A DNA stretch of 64,000 nt from Frateuria soli (GCF_021117385.1 NZ_CP088252.1:1550001-1614000), one strand, 5' to 3'; counted from the first letter of the stretch, positions 8,268 to 16,528 are shown. The notes: generated from the sequence alone by a model not told the origin. Numbers and translations are program-made.

Positions 8268-9161
8268 TCAGCCGGCCTTCGCGCTGGTCGCCACCATGGC
8301 CTGGGCGACGCGGGCGCTGACGTCGATCGCCGCCAGCTCACCCGGCACGGTGTTGCTTGCGACCAGCCGGGCGATGCCGGCGCCGTGCAGTCCTTCCAGC
8401 GAGCGGCGGCCGAGCAGGCCGTGCACCACGACGGCCACCGGCGCCGGCTGCGGCAGTTGTTCGCGCAGGCCCCGGGCGGTATCGATCAGCGTGTGCCCGG
8501 AGGCGGCGATGTCGTCCAGCAGCACCGGCGTGTGCCCGCGCCACCGCGCCAGCGACGGCAGCCGCACGCTGACGTCACGGTCGCCGCGCCGCTGCTTGTG
8601 CGCTACCACGCACGGCGCACCCAGCGCATCGGCGACCGCCTGCACCCACTGTGCGCTCTCTCCGTCCGGACCGACCAGCAGCGGCGCGCGCACGTTCGCG
8701 CGGATCCATGCCGCCAGCTCCGGCGCGGCGTGGACGACCGTGGTGCGGCAGGCGAATACCTCGGCCAGGTCGTGGATGCGGTGCAGGTGCGGGTCGACCG
8801 TCACCACCCAGTCGAACGCGTTGCCGAGCAAGCCGCCGATGACCCGCGCGGAGACCGCCTCGCCCGGATGGAAGCGCACGTCCTGGCGCATGTAGGCCAG
8901 GTACGGCGCGACCAGCCCCACCTGCGTCGCGCCCAGTTCGCGCGCGGTGGCCGCGGCGGCCAGCAGCGGGAACAGCTTGGCGTCGGGGCGCGGCAGCGAA
9001 CACACCAGCGCGACGGCGCCACGCGGCGGCGTGGCCAGTCGCAGCAGCGCTTCGCCGTCGGGGAAGCGGTGCAATTCCAGCTGGCCGCGCTGCCAGCCGG
9101 CGTGCCGGCACAGCGCGCGGGCGAAGGCGGCGTTGCCCGGCAACGCGTACAGAAGGCTCAT
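8268..9161 (-). CDS. Ribose-phosphate pyrophosphokinase-like protein (PRPP synthetase family)
   Basis: This 297-residue protein has the type I phosphoribosyltransferase fold of PRPP synthetases. It shows ELHRFPDGE near the N-terminus, the YMRQDVRFHPGEAVS flexible loop, VDPHLHR for metal binding, and PVLLDDIAASGHT, which is the PRPP/ribose-phosphate loop. It is shorter than canonical Prs and is the paralogue usually found next to thymidine-phosphorylase-like genes. Its start overlaps the stop of that gene by 4 bases. With AMP available the enzyme could run in either direction (R5P + ATP = PRPP + AMP); the direction used here is unknown. Confidence 0.85.
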   Translation of the reverse strand: MSLLYALPGNAAFARALCRHAGWQRGQLELHRFPDGEALLRLATPPRGAVALVCSLPRPDAKLFPLLAAAATARELGATQVGLVAPYLAYMRQDVRFHPGEAVSARVIGGLLGNAFDWVVTVDPHLHRIHDLAEVFACRTTVVHAAPELAAWIRANVRAPLLVGPDGESAQWVQAVADALGAPCVVAHKQRRGDRDVSVRLPSLARWRGHTPVLLDDIAASGHTLIDTARGLREQLPQPAPVAVVVHGLLGRRSLEGLHGAGIARLVASNTVPGELAAIDVSARVAQAMVATSAKAG

Positions 9162-10693
9162 GGGCCGGTTCCGAGGCGGACGATGTCCGGATGGCGAGAG
9201 ACGTATTCCATGGCGTAACCAAGTTCGCCCGGGCTCTGCGCATGCAGGGTGAAGAGCGGCTGGCCGGCGACCACCGGATCGCCCACGCGCACGTCGACCA
9301 TCAGCCCCGCCAGCGGTGAGAGAGGCGCGCCCGCGAGCTTGGCCGCCTGCGCCAGCCGGCGGTTGTCGATCGACTCGACCCGGCCAGCGCCGGCCGCCTT
9401 CACCGGATGGCGATGGGGCGCGACGCCAGGCGTGCGAAGGCCGCCCTGTGCCTCGCAGATAGCCTGGAACTGGCGCCACGCGCGGCCGGAATCCAGGCAT
9501 TCGCGCGCCGCCGCGCGCGCGTCCGTGCCCGCGCCCTGCCCGCCTGCCTCGATCACCGCCGCGGCGAGCGCGAGGGCGCGCTCGCGCAGGTCCTGCGGTT
9601 GCGTCGGCCGGTTCTCGAGCACCGCCAGCACGTCGTGTGCCTCCAGCGCGGGCCCGACGCCGCGGCCGACCGGTTGCAGCCCGTCGGTACGCAGCACCGT
9701 CAGCCCGAGGCCGAAACGCCCGGCCACCGAGCGCAGCATCCGTTCCAGCGTCCGCGCGCGGCGCGCATCGCGTACCTTGGCGGTCGGGCCGACCGGCATG
9801 TCGATCACCACGTGGCTCGAGCCGGCGGCGATCTTCTTGGACAGGATCGAGGCGACCAGTTGTCCGTGGCTGTCGACGTCCAGCGCGCGCTCGATGCGGA
9901 TCAGCGTGTCGTCCACCGGCGCCAGGTTGATCGCCCCGCCCCACACGATGCAGCCGCCGGTGCGTTCGACGGTGCGGCGCATGCGCGCAAGATCCAGGTC
10001 CACCGGCGCGAGCATCGCCATGGTGTCGGCGGTGCCCGCCGGCGAGGTGATCGCGCGCGAGGACGTCTTGGGCATGGTCAGCCCCAGCGCGGTGCAGATG
10101 GCCACCACGATCGGCGTGGTGCGGTTACCCGGCAGCCCGCCGACGCAGTGCTTGTCCACGATGACCGCCCCCGGCCAGTGCAGCCGGGCGCCGCTGTCGA
10201 CCATCGCGCCGGTCAGCGCGACCACTTCCTCCAGCGACAGGTGATCGTTGCTGCAGGCGGCGATGAAGGCGGCCATCTCCACGTTCGAGTAACGCTGCGC
10301 GGCGATGTCCGCGACGACCGCGCGCAGCTCGGTCTCGGTCAGGGTGCGCCCGTACAGCTTGGCGCGCATGCTGGAAAGCGACTCCACGCTCGGCGGGTGG
10401 GCCAGGGTGGCGAACTCGCCCGCCGCCGGCTGCAGCCGCAGCCAGGCCGATTCGGACAGGCCCACCTCGTCCGGTGCCAGCACGTCGCCATGCACGATCG
10501 CCAGCGTCGCCATCAACTGGCGGCTGCCGATGCTCACCTGCAGGCGCGAGTGGGGCCCGAAGCCTTCGCCATGGCAGGCGGGCGACCCCAGCGGAAGGTA
10601 GACCACGTGCTCGCCCCCGGTATCGATGCCGATGCGGCGCGGGCGCAGCCGTTCGCCCGGGAACGGCAGCTCGGGCAGGAAGGCGACGGGCAC
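9158..10693 (-). CDS. Thymidine phosphorylase family protein (possible AMP/nucleotide phosphorylase)
   Basis: This 511-residue protein follows the long-form layout of archaeal AMP phosphorylases, with an extra N-terminal domain of about 90 residues before the DeoA-like core. Core motifs include MRAKLYGRTLTETE, YSNVEMAAFIAA, VDKHCVGGLPGNRTTPI and SSRAITSPAGTADTMAML, followed by a C-terminal domain. Such enzymes cleave nucleosides or NMPs with phosphate, giving the base and ribose-1-phosphate or ribose-1,5-bisphosphate. The start is GTG at 10693, with an AGGAG site overlapping the stop of the CBS gene. It lies in a CBS / phosphorylase / PRPP-synthetase operon, which points to ribose-phosphate salvage. 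Whether it uses NMP or nucleoside is undecided. Confidence 0.85.
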   Translation of the reverse strand: MPVAFLPELPFPGERLRPRRIGIDTGGEHVVYLPLGSPACHGEGFGPHSRLQVSIGSRQLMATLAIVHGDVLAPDEVGLSESAWLRLQPAAGEFATLAHPPSVESLSSMRAKLYGRTLTETELRAVVADIAAQRYSNVEMAAFIAACSNDHLSLEEVVALTGAMVDSGARLHWPGAVIVDKHCVGGLPGNRTTPIVVAICTALGLTMPKTSSRAITSPAGTADTMAMLAPVDLDLARMRRTVERTGGCIVWGGAINLAPVDDTLIRIERALDVDSHGQLVASILSKKIAAGSSHVVIDMPVGPTAKVRDARRARTLERMLRSVAGRFGLGLTVLRTDGLQPVGRGVGPALEAHDVLAVLENRPTQPQDLRERALALAAAVIEAGGQGAGTDARAAARECLDSGRAWRQFQAICEAQGGLRTPGVAPHRHPVKAAGAGRVESIDNRRLAQAAKLAGAPLSPLAGLMVDVRVGDPVVAGQPLFTLHAQSPGELGYAMEYVSRHPDIVRLGTGP

Positions 10694-10702
10694 GTGTGGC
10701 TC

Positions 10703-11149
10703 CTAGCTGTAGGCGCGATCGAGCATCGGCTGGACGTTGAGTGTCTGGTTGACCCGGTCGGCCAGCTCGGTCAGCGCCACCAGTACGTCGTCGGTGCTGA
10801 CGATGCCCACCAGCGTGCCGGTCGCATCGATCAATGGAAGACGGCGCACGCCGCGCTGATGCATGGTGTCGACGACCTCGTCGATCGCCGCTTCCGGCCG
10901 GCAGCTCAGCAGCGGCGCGGACATCACGCATTCGAGCGTCGTCGTGGCCGGGTCGAAATGCGCGGCGACGCAGCGGATGACCAGGTCGCGATCGGTCACG
11001 ATGCCGACCGGCTCCGGATGGTCGTCCTGCTCGCGGATCACCACCAGGCAGCCCGCCTGGTGCCTGCGCATGATGCCAGCGGCCTCGATCACCGTCACCG
11101 AGGCGCCTGCCTGGATGACCCGGCGGGTACCGATGTCGATGGCGCGCAT
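10703..11149 (-). CDS. CBS-pair domain protein
   Basis: The 148 residues consist essentially of two CBS motifs: VIEAAGIMRRHQAGCLVV followed by GIVTDRDLVIRCV, then VVDTMHQRGVRRLPLID followed by GIVSTDDVLVALTEL. Stand-alone CBS pairs bind adenosine nucleotides and act as energy-status sensors; the mycobacterial homologue Hrp1 belongs to the DosR dormancy regulon. A strong AAGGAGA site precedes the ATG. It is the first gene of an operon with the phosphorylase (9-bp gap) and the PRPP synthetase-like gene, and a perfect FNR-type box lies 68 bp upstream. Confidence 0.9.
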   Translation of the reverse strand: MRAIDIGTRRVIQAGASVTVIEAAGIMRRHQAGCLVVIREQDDHPEPVGIVTDRDLVIRCVAAHFDPATTTLECVMSAPLLSCRPEAAIDEVVDTMHQRGVRRLPLIDATGTLVGIVSTDDVLVALTELADRVNQTLNVQPMLDRAYS

Positions 11150-11210
11150 GGCATCTCCTTGGTCGGGCCGCTGCGGATGGCGCAGCATGAGGTTTCGTAC
11201 ACGCGGCCGA

Positions 11211-11224
11211 TTGATCAGGATCAA
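11211..11224. promoter_or_regulatory. FNR-type box TTGATCAGGATCAA
   Basis: Perfect TTGAT-CAGG-ATCAA, one of two boxes in the divergent gap. It is centred 68 bp before the CBS gene (minus strand); on that strand CATGCT follows at a 21-bp gap (11184-11189). Confidence 0.78.
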
Positions 11225-11243
11225 CTGCGCCGCCGCGGGCTTG

Positions 11244-11257
11244 TTGACCGGCATCAA
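11244..11257. promoter_or_regulatory. FNR-type box TTGACCGGCATCAA
   Basis: Second box of the pair, centred 33 bp (about three helical turns) from the first and 70 bp before the plus-strand gene at 11321. TAGGCT (11279-11284) follows exactly 21 bp downstream as a -10-like element. Confidence 0.78.
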
Positions 11258-11320
11258 CTGGCCGTCGCGGCGTGCCGCTAGGCTCGAGCGTGCATGCCCA
11301 CCGCTCTGCCGGAGAGAGCC

Positions 11321-11743
11321 ATGAACAAGACCTGGGTGCTGGTGGCCGACAGCGAGAAGGCGCGCCTGTTCGAGTTCGAACGCCTTCACGACCCGTGGGA
11401 CGAGACGGCCTGTTTCGTCAACGCCGACGCCCCGCAGGGGCCAGCCTCCGAACGGCCGCCGCGGGTGCAGGAAAGCGTCGGCGGCGCGCGACATGCGATC
11501 GAGGCGCGTACCGATCCGAAGGACAAGGCCGCCGCGCGTTTCGCCGCCGCGCTGGCCACCGCCCTGCGCACCGCGCACGACCAGCAGCGTTTCCAGTCCC
11601 TGGTCGTTGCCGCGGCGCCGCGCTTTCTGGGCGCCCTGCACCGCGAGATGGACAAGTCGCTGCAGCAGTGCGTGAGCCGCGAGATCCGCCGCAACCTGAC
11701 CACCCTGGACAGCGCCGGCGTGCGCGACTACCTGCTCGACTGA
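11321..11743 (+). CDS. Host attachment / baeRF-family protein
   Basis: The product has 140 residues beginning MNKTWVLVADSEKARLFEF and matches the family annotated as protein required for attachment to host cells, a member of the bacterial archaeo-eukaryotic release factor (baeRF) superfamily. The middle is low in complexity (Ala/Arg-rich), and the C-terminal REIRRNLTTLDSAGVRDYLLD is well conserved. The exact role is unknown; links to ribosome rescue or dormancy have been proposed for relatives. A GAGAGAG site precedes ATG 11321. It is divergent from the CBS operon and has its own FNR-type box. Confidence 0.8.
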   Translation: MNKTWVLVADSEKARLFEFERLHDPWDETACFVNADAPQGPASERPPRVQESVGGARHAIEARTDPKDKAAARFAAALATALRTAHDQQRFQSLVVAAAPRFLGALHREMDKSLQQCVSREIRRNLTTLDSAGVRDYLLD

Positions 11744-11834
11744 GCCGCCCTCTTTCCTTCGCGCAAGGGCGCAGGTGAGAGAACACGGAGCCGGCGTCGA
11801 CACGGTGCACCCTTTGCACGGCCGGGAAGATGGC

Positions 11835-11927
11835 GGTCGCGCACAGGTGCGCTCCTGCGCGGGCCGGTCTCGCGCCCCCGGGTGGTATGGAGCCGTGACG
11901 TGTGCAGGAGCGCACCTGTGCGCGACC
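11835..11927. repeat. REP-like long inverted repeat
   Basis: Two perfectly complementary 24-base arms, 11835-11858 and 11904-11927, both built on the core GCGCACAGGTGCGCTCCTGC, are separated by 45 bp. A partial third half follows near 11941. The gap 11744-12004 has no gene. Similar sequences occur at 50785 and 60518 in this window, consistent with REP/BIME elements of Lysobacterales. Confidence 0.75.
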
Positions 11928-12004
11928 GGGATGCATGGGCGTCGCGCACAGGCCTGCCTGGCCGGCCGAAGCCTGGGCCTTGCCCGCGCGTGACCCGGCC
12001 CGGT

Positions 12005-12796
12005 TCAGTGCGCCAGCAGGATCGGCCGGTCGATGTGGCTGAGCAGCGTCTGCGTCATCTGGCTGCGACCGAAGGCGCGGGTCCAGTGATGGCCGTAAGC
12101 GCCCATCACCAGCAGGTCCGCGCCCATCCGGTTGGCGACGTCGGCGATGGATACCTCCGGCTGCCGGATCGGGTCGTACGGCTCCCATTGCGCCTTGATG
12201 CCGTGGCGGCTCATCCACGCGCGCAACGGCAACGGCGAAGGGGTGATGCCCGGCAGGCTGGCCTGCTCGCCGTCGAGCACGCAGATAGTCGAGGCCTTGG
12301 CCAGCCACGGCAGTGCCGCGCGGGCGGCGGTCGCCGCTTCGGCCGATCCGTTCCACGCCACCAGCACGCGCGCGCCCGCGACGCCCCGCCAGGTTGACGG
12401 CACCAGCAGCAGCGGGCCGGCGGCCTGCACCAGCATCCGGTCCGGCTCGGCCGACACCGCGTCACGGGCGCCGCCGGCGACGGAGACCTCCAGGCAGACC
12501 AGGTCGGCCAGCCGCGAGCGCTTGGCGATCGCCGCGGGCACGTCGCCGCGCAGCACTTCCCATTCGCCCTCCACGCCGCCGTGCGCGCACTGCCCCAGCC
12601 ACCACTCGCGGCGGGCGCGTGCGCTCTGTTCCTCCGCCTCCAGCAGCGTCGTCTCGAAGGACATCGCCACCGGCGGCTGCAGCGGCAACACCTGGAAGCC
12701 GCAGGCGAAGGCGTCCACGCGGCTGGCCAGCGCCAGCGCGGTTTCAAGGAAGGCCGCCCCTGCTTGGGGTCCGGCGTCGACGAGCATTTCCAGCAT
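12005..12796 (-). CDS. Universal stress protein, tandem-domain type
   Basis: This 263-residue UspA-family protein has an N-terminal half that is only weakly Usp-like. The C-terminal domain starts at [21 protein letters not shown] and ends DLLVMGAYGHHWTRAFGRSQ. The nucleotide-binding loop is altered: the second glycine pair follows after seven rather than nine residues, so ATP binding is uncertain. A GAGG site lies before the ATG. It is monocistronic, with an FNR-type box centred 60 bp upstream. Confidence 0.86.
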   Translation of the reverse strand: MLEMLVDAGPQAGAAFLETALALASRVDAFACGFQVLPLQPPVAMSFETTLLEAEEQSARARREWWLGQCAHGGVEGEWEVLRGDVPAAIAKRSRLADLVCLEVSVAGGARDAVSAEPDRMLVQAAGPLLLVPSTWRGVAGARVLVAWNGSAEAATAARAALPWLAKASTICVLDGEQASLPGITPSPLPLRAWMSRHGIKAQWEPYDPIRQPEVSIADVANRMGADLLVMGAYGHHWTRAFGRSQMTQTLLSHIDRPILLAH

Positions 12797-12849
12797 GGCG
12801 ATGACCTCGGCAGGGGCCTCCAGCCTGGCCTCGCACCGGCACGGGCCAG

Positions 12850-12863
12850 TTGACGAGGATCAA
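12850..12863. promoter_or_regulatory. FNR-type box TTGACGAGGATCAA
   Basis: TTGAC-GAGG-ATCAA is centred 60 bp before the universal stress gene on the minus strand (12796). A CAGGCT hexamer follows at 22 bp. Confidence 0.72.
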
Positions 12864-12919
12864 CTCCCCGGGGCCGGGCTTTTTGACGCACCCTTAACCG
12901 CCTTCGCGCAGTTCTTGGA

Positions 12920-12936
12920 CCATATTTGGTATATGG
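12920..12936. promoter_or_regulatory. AT-rich inverted repeat CCATAT-N5-ATATGG
   Basis: CCATAT TTGGT ATATGG is a perfect palindrome in an otherwise GC-rich gap, 77 bp before the response-regulator start. It may be an operator or contain the promoter -10 (TATATG/TATGGA). No family is assigned. Confidence 0.4.
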
Positions 12937-13012
12937 ATGGCTGTTCCGCATGGACGGGGGGCGACCTCGCCCGGCCCTGGCGGATTCCACCACCCTCACA
13001 CATGGGGGTTTC

Positions 13013-13762
13013 GTGTCAGCGAAGGACCCGGACAAACCAGGCGTCTTTCTCCGGCAGGCCCACCTGCTGGTCGTGGACGACGACGTCGAAGTCTCGGCGT
13101 TGCTCAAGCGCTATCTCTCCGCCCAGAGCTTCCAGGTGAGCACGGTCGGCAACGGCCAGGACATGCTCACGCGGCTGGCAGCCGAAGCGATCGACCTGGT
13201 GCTGCTCGATCTGGGCCTGCCCGGCGAGGACGGCCTGGAGCTGACCCGGCACCTGCACGAGCACTGGCGCGGGCCGGTGATCATCGTTACCGGCCGCGGT
13301 GATTCGGTGGACCGCATCGTCGGCCTGGAGGTGGGCGCCGACGACTACGTGACCAAGCCGTTCGACCTGCGCGAACTGCTGGCGCGCATCCGCAGCGTCC
13401 TGCGCCGCACGTCCGAGCGCCCGCGCCAGGCGATGACGCGACCGGCCGTCTATCGCTTCGCCGGTTACCGCCTGGAACTGGACAGCCGCACGCTGGTGGC
13501 GCCCTCGGGCGATTGCGTGCCGCTAACCAGCGGCGAGTTCGGACTGCTGCGCGTGCTGGTCACCCACGCCAACCGGGTGCTCTCGCGCGACGAACTGATG
13601 AATCACCTGTACGGACGCGATTCGGGCCCGTACGACCGCGCGGTGGACGTGCAGATCGGCCGGCTGCGGCGCAAGATCGAGCCGGACCCCGCGGCCCCCG
13701 TGCTGATCAAGTCGGTGCGCGGGGCGGGCTACATCTTCAGCGACACCGTCCGCCAGGAATGA
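13013..13762 (+). CDS. OmpR-family DNA-binding response regulator
   Basis: The product has 249 residues. The N-terminal receiver domain has the acidic pair in VVDDDVEVS, the phosphoacceptor Asp66 in DLVLLDLGLPGEDG, and Lys in YVTKPFDLRELLARI. The C-terminal winged helix ends YDRAVDVQIGRLRRKIE...GAGYIFS. I prefer GTG at 13013, just before the receiver domain with a purine-rich site upstream; an upstream start at 12926 would overlap the palindrome. The kinase gene follows after 4 bases, so they form one two-component unit. Targets are unknown, but the position inside the stress island suggests redox or energy control. Confidence 0.88.
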   Translation: MSAKDPDKPGVFLRQAHLLVVDDDVEVSALLKRYLSAQSFQVSTVGNGQDMLTRLAAEAIDLVLLDLGLPGEDGLELTRHLHEHWRGPVIIVTGRGDSVDRIVGLEVGADDYVTKPFDLRELLARIRSVLRRTSERPRQAMTRPAVYRFAGYRLELDSRTLVAPSGDCVPLTSGEFGLLRVLVTHANRVLSRDELMNHLYGRDSGPYDRAVDVQIGRLRRKIEPDPAAPVLIKSVRGAGYIFSDTVRQE

Positions 13763-13766
13763 CCCC

Positions 13767-15797
13767 ATGCCCGCGCCGCGCGTCGACGACGAAGATTTGT
13801 TCCGCAAGCTTTTCGAAACGGCACCCGACGCGATGATCGTGGTGGATCGGGCCGGGAGCATCGTGCTCGCCAACCCGCAGGCCGACCGGCTCTTTGGCTA
13901 CGCGCCCGGCGAGCTGGTGGGCATGTGCGTGGAAAGCCTCCTGCCAGAGTGCGCCCGCGCCACCCACACCGCCCATCGCGCGGACTACAACGCCAGCCCG
14001 CGGGTCCGTCCGATGGGCGCGGGCCATGAGCTGACAGGTGTGCGCCGCGACGGCAGGGTCTTTCCGCTGGAGATCGCGCTGAGCCCGGTGGGCAACGGGC
14101 TGTACGCCGCTTCCGTCCGCGACATCTCCGAATCCCAGCGGGCACGCCAGGCGCTCCGTCGCGCCGAGCGCGACGGCGACCTCGCGGAACTGGGCCGGCA
14201 GGTGCTCGAATCGAGCCAGGACGGCTCGTTGCGGGCGGCCGTTTCCGAGCTGGTCGTCAAGGCGCTGGACGTCGATGGCGTGGCGGTGGCGGTGGGCCTG
14301 CCCGGAGGCAACGCGCTGCCGATCCGCTCGGCCAACGGGATCGACGCAGACATGCTCGATGCCCTGGGCGATGCGTTCACGCGCGACCGCATGGCCGACT
14401 ATCTGACCCGGCGCCAGTCGCCGGGCGCCTGGCTGCTGGCGAACGAACCGGCAGGGGCCTTGCCCGCGCTGCGCGAGGCGCTGGCCGCGCACGGTTTCGC
14501 CGACGCGGCGATCGTGCCGTTGCTGGACCGCCACGAGGCGACCGGCGCCCTGCTCGCGCTCGTCCGCGAGCCCTGTGACTGGGACGTCGACCGGCTGGGT
14601 TTCCTTCAGCTGGCGGCCAACATGCTCGCCTCGGCCGTCCTGCGCGGGCGCAGCCAGGAGCAACTGGCGCATGCCCAGCGACTGGATGCGCTGGGCCAGC
14701 TCACCGGCGGCATCGCGCACGACTTCAACAACCTGCTGACCGTGGTCTCGGGCAACCTGCAGATCCTCGATGCCGAGTACGGCGACGTGGCCGACGCCCG
14801 CGAGCTGATCGACGGCGCCTCGCGCGCCGTGGACCGCTGCGTCAACCTGACCCGCAAGCTGCTGGGCTTCTCGCGCCGCCGCACGTTGACGCCGCGCGGC
14901 GTGCGCCCGCAGCAGGTCTTCGACGACCTCGGCCAGATGCTGGCGCGTACCCTGGGTTCGCGCATCGATCTGCGGCTGGACTGCCCGGCCGGCACGCCGC
15001 CGGTCTACGCCGACCCGGGCGAACTGGAAGCGGCACTGGTCAACCTCGCCATCAACGCACGCGACGCCATGCCCGGCGGCGGCACGCTGCACATGAGCGC
15101 CCGCGCGCGCACGATCGCGGCCGGCGAGGCCGGCGGCCTGCAGCCGGGCGAGTACGTGGTGTTCCTGGTCGAGGACACCGGCACCGGCATGACGCAGGAT
15201 GTGCTCGACCACGCGCTCGAACCCTTCTTCACCACCAAGGACGCCGGCAAGGGCAGCGGCCTGGGCCTCAGCATGGTCTACGGTTTCGTCAGGCAATCGG
15301 GCGGGCGCGTGGCGATCGGCAGCCAGCCCGGGCGCGGCACGCGCGTGGAGATCCTGCTGCCGACGGCACCACCGGAGGACGAGCTCGGCGAGGCGCGCAC
15401 GCCCGGCAGCATCAGCCCGGGGCACGCGCGGGTGCTGGTGGTCGAGGACGAACCGGGCGTGCGCAAGGTGGTCGTGCGTTTCCTGCATGCGCTGGGATAC
15501 GACACGCTGGAGGCGGGCGATGGCGCGCGCGCGATGGCGCTGTTGCGCATGGACCGCGGCATCCAGCTGCTGTTCTCGGATGTCTCGCTGGGCAGCGGCA
15601 CCAACGGCTTCGAACTGGTGCGCGAGGCCCGGCGCCTGCGTCCCGGGCTGCCGGCCCTGCTGACGTCCGGCTATGAGCGCACGACCGATGGCGCCGAAGA
15701 GGCGCTGGAAAGCGGCGTGGAACTGTTGCGCAAACCCTACCGGCGCGAGCAGCTTGGCGAGGCGCTGGCAAAGGCGCTGGAGGGTCGGCAGGGCTGA
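13767..15797 (+). CDS. Soluble PAS hybrid histidine kinase with C-terminal receiver
   Basis: The 676 residues carry no membrane segment, so this is a cytosolic sensor. In order they show a PAS domain (about 10-125, with LFGYAPGELVGM and VRRDGRVFPLEIALSPVG), a middle segment of GAF-like size (about 140-290), a dimerisation/phosphoacceptor helix with His318 in GQLTGGIAHDFNNLL, an ATPase domain (GTGMTQDVLDHALEPFFTTK, GSGLGLSMVYGFVRQSGG), and a receiver domain with Asp605 in LLFSDVSLGSG. This resembles FixL/DosS-type cytosolic sensors, but the ligand cannot be read from sequence. The gene follows its response regulator by 4 bases. Confidence 0.88.
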   Translation: MPAPRVDDEDLFRKLFETAPDAMIVVDRAGSIVLANPQADRLFGYAPGELVGMCVESLLPECARATHTAHRADYNASPRVRPMGAGHELTGVRRDGRVFPLEIALSPVGNGLYAASVRDISESQRARQALRRAERDGDLAELGRQVLESSQDGSLRAAVSELVVKALDVDGVAVAVGLPGGNALPIRSANGIDADMLDALGDAFTRDRMADYLTRRQSPGAWLLANEPAGALPALREALAAHGFADAAIVPLLDRHEATGALLALVREPCDWDVDRLGFLQLAANMLASAVLRGRSQEQLAHAQRLDALGQLTGGIAHDFNNLLTVVSGNLQILDAEYGDVADARELIDGASRAVDRCVNLTRKLLGFSRRRTLTPRGVRPQQVFDDLGQMLARTLGSRIDLRLDCPAGTPPVYADPGELEAALVNLAINARDAMPGGGTLHMSARARTIAAGEAGGLQPGEYVVFLVEDTGTGMTQDVLDHALEPFFTTKDAGKGSGLGLSMVYGFVRQSGGRVAIGSQPGRGTRVEILLPTAPPEDELGEARTPGSISPGHARVLVVEDEPGVRKVVVRFLHALGYDTLEAGDGARAMALLRMDRGIQLLFSDVSLGSGTNGFELVREARRLRPGLPALLTSGYERTTDGAEEALESGVELLRKPYRREQLGEALAKALEGRQG

Positions 15798-15805
15798 GCG
15801 CCGGA

Positions 15806-16528
15806 TCAGTGGACGATCGCGCCCTGCCCGGCCATGCGGCGCAGCCCGTCGGTGTCGAGCAGGCGGATCTCGCGTCGCTGCACCTCGATGCAGTGCAGGC
15901 GGTCGAGCCGGGACAGCGCGCGGGTCACGGTCTCGTGCTTGATCCCGAGGAAGCTGGCGATGTCGGCGCGGCCCATGCACAGCAGGAAGTGGCGCGGGCT
16001 GAAGCCCAGCCGCAGGTGCCGCTCGGCCATGTCCAGCAGGAACGCAGCCACGCGCTGTTCGGCGGTGAGCGTGCCCAGCGCCAGCATCCACGCGCGGTCG
16101 TTGCGGATCTCCTCGGCCAGCGCGCCGGTCAACCGGCTCTGCAGTTCCGGCAGTTGCAGGCAGGCATGCAGCACCGGCGGATACGGCAGTTCCCAGATCT
16201 CGCTGTCGTCCAGCGCCACCACGTCGCAGGCGTACTGCGAAAGGCCGATCGACTCCACGCCGACGAGGTCGCCGCGCATGCGGAAGCTGGTCACCCGCTC
16301 GCGACCGTCCTCGGACAACTCGCAGGTCTTCAGGAAGCCGGCGTGCACCAGGTAGATGGCGTGGAACGGCTGGCCGGCGCGGTAGGCGTGCTGGCCCGGC
16401 GCGAGCTTGCGGCGCACGACCTGGACGTGATGGGAGAGCTGCTCGATGTCGATCGGGCCCGCCGAGGCCAGCGCTTGTTGCACCGGAGCGGAAACGGGAG
16501 TGGTGGCGTAGCTGGCGAGAGCGTTCAT
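15806..16528 (-). CDS. Crp/Fnr family regulator without N-terminal Fe-S cysteines
   Basis: The product has 240 residues. The cyclic-nucleotide-type barrel (AGQPFHAIYLVHAGFLKT, FRMRGDLVGVESIG) and the dimer helix are followed by an HTH with ADIASFLGIKHETVTRALSRL. Recognition-helix Glu199, Thr202 and Arg203 match FNR's Glu209, Ser212 and Arg213, predicting binding to TTGA-N6-TCAA. FNR's N-terminal cysteine cluster is absent (the first 60 residues have no Cys), so it is closer to DNR/FixK-type proteins and needs another signal. A GAGG site precedes ATG 16528. It is the obvious candidate to bind the many TTGAY-N4-RTCAA boxes nearby. It lies downstream of the USP/ADH pair and convergent with the kinase. 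Confidence 0.9.
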   Translation of the reverse strand: MNALASYATTPVSAPVQQALASAGPIDIEQLSHHVQVVRRKLAPGQHAYRAGQPFHAIYLVHAGFLKTCELSEDGRERVTSFRMRGDLVGVESIGLSQYACDVVALDDSEIWELPYPPVLHACLQLPELQSRLTGALAEEIRNDRAWMLALGTLTAEQRVAAFLLDMAERHLRLGFSPRHFLLCMGRADIASFLGIKHETVTRALSRLDRLHCIEVQRREIRLLDTDGLRRMAGQGAIVH

